Shown: positions 8,468 through 17,651, counted from the stretch's first letter. The stretch is DNA of 40,903 nt from Bacteroidaceae bacterium (GCA_017507385.1 JAFWAX010000064.1:1-40903), one strand, 5' to 3'. Translations and numbers: made by a program. The notes: generated by a model from the sequence alone, not told the origin.

Positions 8468-8531
8468 CGGTGTGCCCCACATCGACAAAACGCTCTGCCC
8501 CACAACGGCAAGCCGATGTGCCCCACATCGA
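8468..8531. repeat. Three 18-bp near-palindromes at 23-bp period (GTGCCCCAC family)
   Basis: Units at 8468-8485 (CGGTGTGCCCCACATCGA), 8491-8508 (CGCTCTGCCCCACAACGG) and 8514-8531 (CGATGTGCCCCACATCGA) start exactly 23 bases apart, with 5-base spacers. The third contains the interrupted palindrome CGATGTG-CCC-CACATCG. The same family recurs at 17533-17595. The site is between the divergent CMD-family and PBP1A genes. The rest of 8206-8652 is AT-rich with T runs (8341-8370) and shows no supported gene. Confidence 0.75.
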
Positions 8532-8652
8532 TTTCGGCATCATTTTCTATTAATTCAGCGCAGTACAACAAAGGTATTGGCATAAAATGCCATTTGCCTG
8601 CAAAAAAGCATTGTTTTCTACCTGTTTTCACGTTTTTTCCACTTTTTTTTTG

Positions 8653-8660
8653 TAATTTTG
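8653..8660 (+). promoter_or_regulatory. -7 promoter box for the PBP1A gene
   Basis: TAATTTTG matches TAnnTTTG. It gives a leader of about 30 bases to the ATG at 8697, whereas the earlier ATG at 8670 would be close to leaderless and the TTG at 8658 overlaps the box. Confidence 0.55.
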
Positions 8661-8696
8661 CATCATATTATGTATTACCAAAATGCAAAAAAACGC

Positions 8697-11108
8697 ATGG
8701 CCACCATTAAGAAAAAAAGCATCGCAGGATTAGTAAATAAAGTAATCGGTTTCTGCTGGATATTCACCGGCATCGTCATCCTTCTTATGTTCTTCGGCGT
8801 ATTTGCCATATCACAAGGATGGTTAGGAGAACTGCCACCTGTCAGCGACCTCCAGAATCCGATTAACAAATATGCTTCACGCATATACTCATCTGACAAC
8901 AAGATAATTGGCACGTGGAGCTACACGAAAGACAATCGCGTGATGGTTCCCTACGACTCGCTTCCCGACAACCTGATTAAGGCATTGGTGGCAACTGAAG
9001 ACGTGCGGTTTTACAACCATTCAGGCATTGACGCGAAAGCCGTTGTCCGCGCCATCGTCAAAAGACAAATCATGGGACAGAAGAATGCGGGAGGCGGCTC
9101 AACCATCACGCAGCAGCTGGCAAAGCAGCTCTACACCAAGGTGGAGAGAGACGAAGGCAAGCGCATGATGCAGAAACCTATCGAATGGTTCATTGCAGTA
9201 CAATTGGAACGATACTACACGAAAGAGGAAATACTGACCATGTATCTCAACTACTTCGACTTCCTCTACACAGGCGTCGGCATCAAGAACGCTGCACGCA
9301 CCTATTTCGGAAAAAACACGATTGAACTGGACTTGAACGAATGCGCCACACTGGTGGGCATGTGCAAAAACCCATCACTCTACAACCCCTACAAGAGAAA
9401 AGACGGCCAATTCACTCCAAACGAGACCTGCCGGCAAAGACGCAACGTTGTGCTTTCTCAAATGGAAAAAGCAGGATTCATCACGGCACACACAAAAGAC
9501 TCCGTGCAGAAAGAACCGCTTGCCATATTGCCAAGACCGAAAATCACCACACACAAAGAAGGAGTTGCTCCTTACTTCCGCGAATATCTGCGACGCATCA
9601 TGATGGCAAAGAAGCCAGAACGAAGCAACTACGCATCATGGCAAGGGCAGCAGTACCACGACGACTCAATAGCATGGGAAACAGACCCTCTGTATGGATG
9701 GTGCAACAAGAACAAGAAAAAAAACGGGGCACACTACAACATCTATACCGACGGACTTAAAATATACACCAGCATCGACTCAAGAATGCAGAAAATGGCA
9801 GAAGACGCCATGTTCGAGCATGTGGCAAAATACTTGCAGCCCGCTTTCGAGAGAGAGATACGGAACTCGCCAACAGGCCCTTATCGCGACATGACCGTAA
9901 GCAAGATGGAAAGCATCATCAATCGATACATCCGCCAGAGCGAACGCTACCGCACCATGAAGGCTGGCGGACATAGCCACGAGGAAATCATGGCTGCGTT
10001 CGACATTCCTGTTGACATGAAGGTTTTCCAGTATGGCAGCACATACGACACGCCACAAGAGGTGGACGTGCGCATGAGTCCTAGAGACTCCATCATCTAC
10101 TACAAAAAATTCCTGCGCGCAGCCGTGTGTGCCATCAATCCTGAAAACGGACAAGTAAAAGCCTACGTCCCAGGATTGAACTTTGAATACTTCATGTACG
10201 ACAATGTGCTGGGAGGAGGACATCGACAAGTAGGTTCGACCATCAAGCCCCTACTCTACGCACTTGCCATGTCGAGCCAGAACCTTACGCCATGCGACGT
10301 AGTAAATGCCGACCCGCAAAATTACGGAGGATGGACACCCAAGGGAGAACCCCTCGGCATGGTTCCGCTCAAAATGGCTTTGGCACAATCAAACAACCAC
10401 GCATCAACATACTTGCTGAGCCTTATCAAGCCAGAAACTTTCATCGACTTCCTCGGCAACAAGCTGAAGATGTCAACATACACCATGGAACCCAACCTCA
10501 CGCTCGCACTTGGCTCATGCGATGTCAGCGTTGGAGAAATGGCAAGCGCATACACCATCTTCCCAAGTTACGGAGTACACTATCAACCCCTGCTCGTCAC
10601 TTACATCGAAGATTCCGAAGGCGACATTGTGGCAAGTTTCACTCCACGCATGAACGAAGTACTGTCAAAAGAAAAGGCTTATCAGATGATAGACGTGCTT
10701 CAGGCTGTTATCAACGAAGGAACAGGACGTGCGCTGAGAGGAAGCAACTACAACATCAGAGCCGACATAGGCGGAAAGACAGGAACTACAAACAGCCATG
10801 CAGACGGATGGTTTATCGGATTCTGCCCCAAGCTGGTAGTGGCTTGCTGGGTAGGCGGAGAGGACAGAGACATACACTTTGGCACCATGGCATTCGGACA
10901 GGGTGCAAGAGCAGCTCTGCCTATTTATGGCAAACTGATGAGAAAAATATATGACAACGGGAAATTGGGCATTACCGAAAAAGACACATTCGACATTCCA
11001 GCCACCTATTCACCATGCGATGACGGCTTGAAAGCTTTGCCCAACGCTGAAGACATCCTGTATCCGGAAGACGAAAATCTGCTTGAAGCAGATGACGCAT
11101 TCTTCTAA
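8697..11108 (+). CDS. mrcA: Penicillin-binding protein 1A, bifunctional
   Basis: Class A PBP that polymerises lipid II into glycan strands and cross-links the peptides, anchored in the inner membrane with its domains in the periplasm. With the start at 8697 it has 803 residues: a short basic cytoplasmic tail, one transmembrane helix, then a GT51 domain with catalytic Glu101 in ATEDVRFYNHSG and GGSTITQQLAKQLY. The transpeptidase domain follows, with Ser514 in GSTIKP, SNN at 565-567 and KTGTT at 694. All catalytic motifs are intact. ATG 8670 is an alternative start, adding nine residues. kdsB follows after 44 bases, so envelope genes are probably co-transcribed. Gene name by function; ponA is the alternative. 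Confidence 0.93.
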   Translation: MATIKKKSIAGLVNKVIGFCWIFTGIVILLMFFGVFAISQGWLGELPPVSDLQNPINKYASRIYSSDNKIIGTWSYTKDNRVMVPYDSLPDNLIKALVATEDVRFYNHSGIDAKAVVRAIVKRQIMGQKNAGGGSTITQQLAKQLYTKVERDEGKRMMQKPIEWFIAVQLERYYTKEEILTMYLNYFDFLYTGVGIKNAARTYFGKNTIELDLNECATLVGMCKNPSLYNPYKRKDGQFTPNETCRQRRNVVLSQMEKAGFITAHTKDSVQKEPLAILPRPKITTHKEGVAPYFREYLRRIMMAKKPERSNYASWQGQQYHDDSIAWETDPLYGWCNKNKKKNGAHYNIYTDGLKIYTSIDSRMQKMAEDAMFEHVAKYLQPAFEREIRNSPTGPYRDMTVSKMESIINRYIRQSERYRTMKAGGHSHEEIMAAFDIPVDMKVFQYGSTYDTPQEVDVRMSPRDSIIYYKKFLRAAVCAINPENGQVKAYVPGLNFEYFMYDNVLGGGHRQVGSTIKPLLYALAMSSQNLTPCDVVNADPQNYGGWTPKGEPLGMVPLKMALAQSNNHASTYLLSLIKPETFIDFLGNKLKMSTYTMEPNLTLALGSCDVSVGEMASAYTIFPSYGVHYQPLLVTYIEDSEGDIVASFTPRMNEVLSKEKAYQMIDVLQAVINEGTGRALRGSNYNIRADIGGKTGTTNSHADGWFIGFCPKLVVACWVGGEDRDIHFGTMAFGQGARAALPIYGKLMRKIYDNGKLGITEKDTFDIPATYSPCDDGLKALPNAEDILYPEDENLLEADDAFF

Positions 11109-11152
11109 AAAACAGCTAAATACACTTACATAAATATAAAAAAGCATTCGAT

Positions 11153-11905
11153 ATGAAGTTTATTGGCATCATACCAGCAAGATACGCATCAACACGCTTC
11201 CCTGCCAAACCTTTAGCTATTCTGGGAGGAAAAACTGTGATAGAGAGAGTGTACCGCCAAGTAGAAGGCATACTCGACCATGTGGTTGTTGCAACTGACG
11301 ACGAACGAATTTTGAAAGCCGTGGAAGCTTTTGGAGGAGAAGCAGTCATGACCAGCGTTAACCATAAAAGCGGAACGGATCGAGTACACGAAGCATTTAC
11401 AAAGGTGGGTATGGGCTACGATGTCGTAGTCAACATACAGGGAGACGAGCCTTTCATTCATGCACAACAACTCGAATCCATCCGCCAATGTTTTGCCGAC
11501 AACACCATCGATATTGCAACATTGGTAAAACCATTCACCCCTAATGACGGATTTGAAGCTTTGGAAAATGTAAACTCTCCTAAAGTCGTAGTAAACAACA
11601 AGATGGAAGCGCTTTATTTCTCAAGAAGCATCATCCCGTTCACACGGGGAAAAGAGAAAGCGGAATGGCTGAAAGGACATACTTACTACAAGCACATTGG
11701 ACTTTACGCCTATCGTGCAAATGTGCTGAAAGAAATCACATCGCTGCCACAATCAAGCCTCGAAATTGCAGAATCGCTTGAACAGCTAAGATGGCTGGAG
11801 AATGGTTATAAAATCAAAGTCGGAATCAGCGAAATAGAAACAATCGGAATCGACACTCCAGAAGACCTGCAACGAGCTGAAGAATTCCTGCAAAAGAACA
11901 ATTAA
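11153..11905 (+). CDS. kdsB: CMP-Kdo synthetase
   Basis: Activates 3-deoxy-D-manno-octulosonate with CTP to CMP-Kdo, the donor for the inner core of lipopolysaccharide. The 250 residues match family length. Motifs are the N-terminal nucleotide-binding IPARYASTRFPAKPLA, ATDDERI, SGTDRVHEA, NIQGDEPF and the C-terminal GIDTPEDLQRAEE. It lies directly downstream of PBP1A. The partner genes kdsA and kdsD are about 25 kb away in the window, and kdsC is absent from it, so the Kdo pathway is scattered. Confidence 0.96.
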   Translation: MKFIGIIPARYASTRFPAKPLAILGGKTVIERVYRQVEGILDHVVVATDDERILKAVEAFGGEAVMTSVNHKSGTDRVHEAFTKVGMGYDVVVNIQGDEPFIHAQQLESIRQCFADNTIDIATLVKPFTPNDGFEALENVNSPKVVVNNKMEALYFSRSIIPFTRGKEKAEWLKGHTYYKHIGLYAYRANVLKEITSLPQSSLEIAESLEQLRWLENGYKIKVGISEIETIGIDTPEDLQRAEEFLQKNN

Positions 11906-11949
11906 AAAGCACAAGAGGAAACTTTCGCAAGCCCCCAAAAGAATGCACC

Positions 11950-13239
11950 GTGAATCAGCCCAAACTTAAAAACATCACCCCTCAAATCCCCAAACTTTCC
12001 ACTCCTATCAAACTCAATAACGGAGTGGAAATGAACATCATACCCATGACGAAAACGGAACTTGTCGTCATCTGTTTCATGTTCAAAGGAGGGCAATGGG
12101 TACAAGACAAAAAACTGCAAATTGATTATGCCATGCAGCAAATAAAATCGGGAACAGCCGATTTCACCTCAGATGTCTTAACAGATAAACTTGACGGCTA
12201 CGGAGCAACACTTTCAACAGGAACTTGCCTGACACACAGTTACATCCAATTAACATGCCTTAGACGCATGCTGCCCCAAACCCTTCCACTATTGTGCAAT
12301 ATCATCACTTCGCCTGTTTACGAACAGGCGCAACTTGACAACGCTATCGAGGAAGGGGTGCTTGCCTATCAAATGAATGAACAAAAGGTGGCACAAGCAA
12401 GTCGCAGAACTTTCTATCAGCAATTACTTGGCAAAGATCATCCAGCTTCAGCATATGCCGATGAATCTGACTACCATTCCATCTGCCGCGAAGATTTGCT
12501 ATCTTACCACAGAAAATACATCCAACTCAATAATGCAACCATCTACACAACAGGCAGAATTGACTCCGATGTTATCTCGCTAATAGATAAATATATAGGA
12601 ACTATTCCTACAACAAAAAGGAAATGTTTTGAGTTCCAACATGCAGACATTATCACCTCCCAGCAAATGATGCACGAAACCGCAATAGCTGTTCCTTCCG
12701 TGCAATCAGGGTTGCGCATGGGGAAAGTTATGCCCGACTGTCATTCGGAAGACTATCCAGCCATCATGCTTACCTCTACGATATTAGGAGGATATTTTGG
12801 CAGCCGGTTGATGAAGAACATCAGAGAAAAACTTGGATTCACTTATGGCATTCATTCCACTTTCTTCAACATTCCATCCAACAACATATTTTTCATCACA
12901 ACAGAGACGACACGCGAGCACGTGACACAATGTGTCAGCGAAATCACAAAAGAAATAATAGACCTCCGAGAAAAACCTGTAAGCATGGAAGAACTGGAGA
13001 ATGCTCGCAATTACAATTTAGGGCAGTTCTGCAGAGCCACAGAAACTTCTCTGACGCTACATCATCTGTTAATGAATCTCCAAGTCCACCAGCGCACGTT
13101 GGAAAACATACAACAGGAACAAGAAAAATCGCTCAAACTCACCCCTGAAGATATTATGTCATGCGCTCAAAAATACTTCAGCCCAGAAAGCATGCTTATC
13201 GTTGCAGCACACGGAAACACCCCCTGCGATGCGTTGTAA
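11950..13239 (+). CDS. M16 peptidase homologue lacking the zinc motif
   Basis: The 429-residue protein has the two-lobe M16 (pitrilysin/processing peptidase) fold by sequence pattern. The region that normally holds HxxEH reads GTADFTSDVLTD, so both histidines and the glutamate are gone and it cannot bind the catalytic zinc in the usual way. The C-terminal lobe keeps the R/Y pair in GSRLMKNIREKLGFTYGI, which in non-catalytic M16 subunits helps bind substrate. Known two-subunit M16 peptidases pair such a subunit with an active one, but no partner is in the window. The start is GTG at 11950; no in-frame ATG is nearby until residue 29. It follows kdsB by 44 bases. Confidence 0.85.
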   Translation: MNQPKLKNITPQIPKLSTPIKLNNGVEMNIIPMTKTELVVICFMFKGGQWVQDKKLQIDYAMQQIKSGTADFTSDVLTDKLDGYGATLSTGTCLTHSYIQLTCLRRMLPQTLPLLCNIITSPVYEQAQLDNAIEEGVLAYQMNEQKVAQASRRTFYQQLLGKDHPASAYADESDYHSICREDLLSYHRKYIQLNNATIYTTGRIDSDVISLIDKYIGTIPTTKRKCFEFQHADIITSQQMMHETAIAVPSVQSGLRMGKVMPDCHSEDYPAIMLTSTILGGYFGSRLMKNIREKLGFTYGIHSTFFNIPSNNIFFITTETTREHVTQCVSEITKEIIDLREKPVSMEELENARNYNLGQFCRATETSLTLHHLLMNLQVHQRTLENIQQEQEKSLKLTPEDIMSCAQKYFSPESMLIVAAHGNTPCDAL

Positions 13240-13382
13240 TTAATTCTTTGTCTCCAATCGACTATCCCTCGAAAAACAACCTAAAATTGATTTTCAAGCC
13301 ATTTTAGTGCCAAATTTCAAGTTTTTTGGTTTAAGAAGGGTTAAAATCGTTCTTAAAACTTTCCATATCCAACTTTAATTAT

Positions 13383-13414
13383 TAACTTTGTACACTATAT
13401 ATATAATATAGTAC
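13383..13414 (+). promoter_or_regulatory. gyrA promoter with hairpin at transcript start
   Basis: TAACTTTG (13383-13390) matches TAnnTTTG, with TTTC at 13360-13363 as a weak -33 box. Directly downstream ACTATAT (13394-13400) and ATATAGT (13406-13412) can form a small AT-rich stem-loop at the 5' end of the gyrA mRNA. Whether the stem has a role is unknown. Confidence 0.5.
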
Positions 13415-13444
13415 AAACTACAAAAATATTATTCATACAAAATA

Positions 13445-16012
13445 ATGGAAGATTTAGACAGAATTATTAAAGTTGAAATCAACGAAACGATGAAGAAGAG
13501 CTACATCGATTACTCCATGTCGGTAATTGTAGCTCGCGCCCTTCCAGAAGTACGCGACGGTTTCAAGCCCGTACACAGACGTATTCTCTATTCTATGGAC
13601 AAGCATGGCAACACTTCCGACAAGCCCACAGTAAAATGTGCACGTATTGTCGGTGATGTACTCGGTCACTTGCACCCCCACGGCGACGCATCTGTATATG
13701 GTTCACTTGTTCGACTGGCTCAACCTTGGGCTATGCGCTACACACTTGTTGATGGACAGGGAAACTTCGGTTCTGTAGATGGTGACGGCGCTGCAGCCAT
13801 GCGTTACACAGAAGCACGTCTCAGCAAGATTGGCGAAGCCATGTTGCAAGACATAGAAAAAGAGACCGTTGACATGACGGACAACTTCGACAATTCAGAA
13901 AAAGAGCCAACAGTACTCCCAACACGCATCCCCAACCTTCTGGTCAATGGAGCAACAGGTATTGCGGTTGGTATGGCAACAAATATCCCAACGCACAATC
14001 TTTCAGAAGTAATAGATGGATGTATCGCATATATTGACAATCCCGATTTGACTTGCGTTGAATTGATGCAATACATCAAAGGCCCTGATTTCCCAACTGG
14101 GGGCATTATCTGCGGCATAGATGGCATACGAGATGCGTATGAAACAGGACGTGGACGTATCGTAATCCGTTCAAAAACAGAAATTGAAACAGAAGGAACA
14201 CACGACAAGATTATCGTTAGCGAGATTCCTTATAACGTCAATAAGTCTGAGCTTATCAAGAAGATAGCACAACTCGTGAACGAAAAGAAAATCGACGGAA
14301 TCAGCAATGTGAACGATGAATCCGACCGTGAAGGAATGCGCATCGTGATAGACATCAAGCGAGAGGCCAACGCAAACGTTGTTCGCAACAAACTGTTCAA
14401 GATGACAGACTTGCAGAGCACTTTTGCTGTGAACTGTATTGCCATTGCAGACCGACGTCCGAAGCAGCTCTCGCTCAAAGATTGCATCAGATACTTTGTG
14501 AATCATCGACATGATGTAGTGATTCGACGCACCAAGTTCGACAAGCGTAAAGCAGAAGAACGTTCACACATTCTCGAGGGTCTTATCATTGCCAGCGACA
14601 ACATTGACGAAGTAGTACGCATCATCCGTGCAGCAAAGAATCCTCAAGAGGCAATGGACAACCTCATGATACGATTCGGTCTTGACGAAATTCAGGCACG
14701 CGAAATTGTGAATATGCGTCTGCGCGCCCTCACAGGACTCGAGCAAGACAAATTGCACGCAGAATTTGACGAACTGCAGCAATTGATAAACTATCTGAAT
14801 CAAATTCTCACCGACCCAGAACTTTGCAAGAAAGTCATGAAAGACGAGTTGCAAGAAGTGAAAGACAAATGGGGTGACAAACGTAAGACCGAAATAGACC
14901 TTACAGCAAGCGAAAACTTTGACCCGGAACAGTTCTACGCAAAGGAAGAAGTTGTTGTTACAGTGAGCCATCTCGGCTACATCAAACGCACCACACTCAC
15001 AGAGTTCCACACACAAGCACGTGGCGGCATTGGAGTGAAAGGCGGAAGTGCACGAGACAAAGATTTCATCGAGTTCATCTACCCAGCCAACACCCATAAC
15101 ACCATGATGTTCTTCACCCAGAAAGGACGCTGTTTCTGGATGAAAGTCTATAACATACCTGAAGGCTCACGCACAGACAAGGGACGAGCCATTCAGAACC
15201 TTCTCAACATAGACTCAGACGATAAAGTGACAGCGTTTATCTGCATCGAAAACATCAACGACCAGGAATGGGTTGATTCACACAATCTTATTTTCTGTAC
15301 ACGACAAGGAATCGTCAAAAAAACTGCTTTTGTCAACTATTCACGTCCTCGTTCAAACGGCATCATCGCCATCAGCCTGAACGAAGGTGACGAAGTTGTA
15401 GAAGTACTCCTTACCAGCGGCAATGACGAAATCCTGATTGCCAACCGTAATGGACGTGCCATCCGATTCAACGAAAGCACGGTTCGCAACATGGGTCGTG
15501 GAGCTACAGGTGTAAAAGCGATGCGCCTGGACGAAGATGCAGAAGATCAGATTGTCGGCATGATAGCATTGACTAAACCTGAAGGATACGACGAAGAAAA
15601 CGAAGAGAACGAAACAGATGAGGCTCTCTACCCCGACATGCCAACAATTCTTGTACTTTCAGAAAAGGGAGTCGGCAAACGTTCCACTATCGGCGAATAC
15701 CGTATCACAAACCGCAACGGCAAGGGAGTCAAGACTATCAACATCACCGAAAAGACAGGCAAACTTGTTGCCATCAAGAAAGTGATGGAAAATGAAGACA
15801 TTATGATCATCAATAAGAGCGGCGTAACAATCCGTCTTGCTGTTGAAGACATCAAAAAGTCTTCACGCAACACACAGGGAGTCAAGCTTATTGACATTCA
15901 GAAACGCAACGATGTCATCAGTTCTGTTTGTGTAGTCGAACATACTGACGAATCCGAAACATGCGATAATGAAGCGTCTGAAACTTCTGAAACAATCAAT
16001 ACACAAGAATAA
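13445..16012 (+). CDS. gyrA: DNA gyrase subunit A
   Basis: Breakage-reunion subunit of gyrase, which introduces negative supercoils into DNA with GyrB. The 855 residues start with the conserved MKKSYIDYSMSVIVARALPEVRDG. The catalytic tyrosine is Tyr121 in AAAMRYTEARL. The C-terminal pinwheel domain carries the GyrA box as QARGGIG (about 524-530; consensus QRRGGKG), so it is GyrA rather than ParC. The tail is acidic. In the quinolone-resistance region, HPHGDASVYGS has Ala82 where E. coli has Ser83 and Gly86 where E. coli has Asp87. A secreted TPR-like gene follows after 36 bases. Confidence 0.97.
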   Translation: MEDLDRIIKVEINETMKKSYIDYSMSVIVARALPEVRDGFKPVHRRILYSMDKHGNTSDKPTVKCARIVGDVLGHLHPHGDASVYGSLVRLAQPWAMRYTLVDGQGNFGSVDGDGAAAMRYTEARLSKIGEAMLQDIEKETVDMTDNFDNSEKEPTVLPTRIPNLLVNGATGIAVGMATNIPTHNLSEVIDGCIAYIDNPDLTCVELMQYIKGPDFPTGGIICGIDGIRDAYETGRGRIVIRSKTEIETEGTHDKIIVSEIPYNVNKSELIKKIAQLVNEKKIDGISNVNDESDREGMRIVIDIKREANANVVRNKLFKMTDLQSTFAVNCIAIADRRPKQLSLKDCIRYFVNHRHDVVIRRTKFDKRKAEERSHILEGLIIASDNIDEVVRIIRAAKNPQEAMDNLMIRFGLDEIQAREIVNMRLRALTGLEQDKLHAEFDELQQLINYLNQILTDPELCKKVMKDELQEVKDKWGDKRKTEIDLTASENFDPEQFYAKEEVVVTVSHLGYIKRTTLTEFHTQARGGIGVKGGSARDKDFIEFIYPANTHNTMMFFTQKGRCFWMKVYNIPEGSRTDKGRAIQNLLNIDSDDKVTAFICIENINDQEWVDSHNLIFCTRQGIVKKTAFVNYSRPRSNGIIAISLNEGDEVVEVLLTSGNDEILIANRNGRAIRFNESTVRNMGRGATGVKAMRLDEDAEDQIVGMIALTKPEGYDEENEENETDEALYPDMPTILVLSEKGVGKRSTIGEYRITNRNGKGVKTINITEKTGKLVAIKKVMENEDIMIINKSGVTIRLAVEDIKKSSRNTQGVKLIDIQKRNDVISSVCVVEHTDESETCDNEASETSETINTQE

Positions 16013-16048
16013 ACAAACCTTATTAACAAACCTATTAAAACCGTTTCA

Positions 16049-17356
16049 ATGATGAAGAAATTAGTTTTGATTATGGTAGGCCTTTTCCTCCTCACGACTG
16101 CTAACGCACAGGACAAGGCAGCCTTAAAGGCACAAAAAGCAGCGAAGAAAGCAGCTGAAAAAACACTGAAAGAAGTAAGAAACATCTATGAGATGTCTAT
16201 CCCAAACCTACAGTACGGTCGCAAGGAGACTAACTTCGAAAAACTCGAGACAGCCCTTCCTCTCGTCCAGACAATTACGGAGAGCGAATACACCAAAGAC
16301 AACCCAGAAGCATGGAAACTCGCCACAGACATCCAAATTCAGTATTTCACAAAAATAGAGAATGAGTCCAAAGCGGATCCGGACAATGAAGATATCAAGA
16401 AGCAATACATCGATTCCTCTTCCAAGCTTCTCAACTACTGCATCAAGTATGACTCCCTGCTCACTCTTGACGAAAAAGTAAAGCCAGAAGAAAAGGCAAA
16501 AGAACATAAGGCATACCAGACAAGAGGTGTCAATGCAGCCATACCACTCCTTCAGGCTGCACAAAACTATTCCAACAGCGACAAGCAGGACGAGCTCAAA
16601 CTTGCCGCACAGTATGCAGAGCAGTTCATCTATGCTATGGACAAGTCTGGACTGATGAAAGACTTCACACATCAGGAACTCACAGGATGGAAAACTTATG
16701 CAAAAGCATTCCGTGCACAGTCTTACCTTGAGATTAAAGGCTCTCCTGAAGAAAAAATTGTAAGTTCATACGAAGAGCTCTTCGACACGAACTTCAAAGG
16801 CATTGCTTACCAGTCACTTTCAAACTATTACCGCGAAACAGACAAGGCAAAGCAGAACAAATATCTACAAGCCGGCATCGATGCACTCAAAGATGATGCT
16901 GAACAAAAAGATTTACGTGCCAACTTCGTAACAATCCTCATGCAAAATCAATTCCAAGGAAAAGACATAGAAGGTTTCAAGAAGACAGCCGAAATCATGA
17001 AGACCGAATATGCAGACAATGAAAACACTGTCAACGCCTATCTCATGGAAGGGCAGATTGCATTCGAAGCAAAAGATTATGAAACAGCTAAGAAGGCATT
17101 CCTTGCTGGACATGAGAAATATACAGACGACCCCAAATGTCTCCTTATGGCAGCACGTTCTGCATGGATGAAAGCACAAACAAACGGCTCAAAAAAGGAA
17201 GACATGGAAGACGCTATCACGCTTTTCAAACAATTGGAAGCAGCTAATCCGGACGAGCCAGAACTATGGGGCGAGTCTCTATATATACTTTACAACAACA
17301 CACAGCAGACAAAACTTGCTGCAAACTATAAGAAATACTACAAAGGCTCTAAATAA
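16049..17356 (+). CDS. Secreted TPR-like protein downstream of gyrA
   Basis: The 435-residue protein begins with a signal peptide (MKKLVLIMVGLFLLTTANAQ), so it is exported, probably to the periplasm. The rest is rich in Ala, Lys and Glu and in helical repeats resembling tetratricopeptide units, e.g. AYLMEGQIAFEAKDYETAKKAFLAGHEKY at roughly residues 330-360. No catalytic motif is seen. TPR proteins usually hold protein partners, but none can be named. A similar gene often follows gyrA in Bacteroidota. The 36-base gap and the terminator behind it indicate one transcript with gyrA. Confidence 0.8.
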   Translation: MMKKLVLIMVGLFLLTTANAQDKAALKAQKAAKKAAEKTLKEVRNIYEMSIPNLQYGRKETNFEKLETALPLVQTITESEYTKDNPEAWKLATDIQIQYFTKIENESKADPDNEDIKKQYIDSSSKLLNYCIKYDSLLTLDEKVKPEEKAKEHKAYQTRGVNAAIPLLQAAQNYSNSDKQDELKLAAQYAEQFIYAMDKSGLMKDFTHQELTGWKTYAKAFRAQSYLEIKGSPEEKIVSSYEELFDTNFKGIAYQSLSNYYRETDKAKQNKYLQAGIDALKDDAEQKDLRANFVTILMQNQFQGKDIEGFKKTAEIMKTEYADNENTVNAYLMEGQIAFEAKDYETAKKAFLAGHEKYTDDPKCLLMAARSAWMKAQTNGSKKEDMEDAITLFKQLEAANPDEPELWGESLYILYNNTQQTKLAANYKKYYKGSK

Positions 17357-17378
17357 AATAGGCAGAGTAAACTAAATA

Positions 17379-17416
17379 AAGAGAAGGGATTATGGTCAAA
17401 CATAGTCCCTTCTCTT
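17379..17416 (+). terminator. Terminator of gyrA and the TPR gene
   Basis: AAGAGAAGGGA (17379-17389) pairs with TCCCTTCTCTT (17406-17416), extended inward by TATG/CATA around a loop of about six bases. It is followed by CTTTT. It starts 22 bases after the TPR stop codon. Confidence 0.8.
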
Positions 17417-17532
17417 CTTTTAACGTAAATTCCCCAAATAATCGCTTGGAAATTGGGCAATTAGCGAAATTGCTATGATTTCAACTTGAGTCTGGAGAAC
17501 TCTCGGTTTTAGAATTATCAGAAGAGTAAAAA

Positions 17533-17595
17533 CGGTGTGGGGCATATCGACTCAGCGGTGTGGGGCACATCGAGATGTCGATGTGCCCCACACCG
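17533..17595. repeat. Three units of the GTGCCCCAC repeat, last one inverted
   Basis: CGGTGTGGGGCATATCGA (17533-17550) and CGGTGTGGGGCACATCGA (17556-17573) start 23 bases apart. The exact reverse complement of the second follows at 17578-17595. The last two form an 18-bp perfect hairpin with a GATG loop, flanked by AAAAA before the first unit and TTTTT after the last. It lies between the convergent TPR and outer-membrane efflux genes. The remainder of 17417-17651 shows no gene. Confidence 0.75.
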
Positions 17596-17651
17596 TTTTT
17601 CGTCTATAAAGCTGATGTTTATCTATAAATCCGACAGGGTTCATTGCACGT

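Noticed and set aside
8468..8531. Possible CRISPR array
   Set aside because: Spacers are only five bases, the repeats are 18 bases and there are no cas genes.
8435..8710. 91-residue plus-strand frame across 8435-8710
   Set aside because: It consists of translated repeat units and promoter sequence; PBP1A starts inside it.
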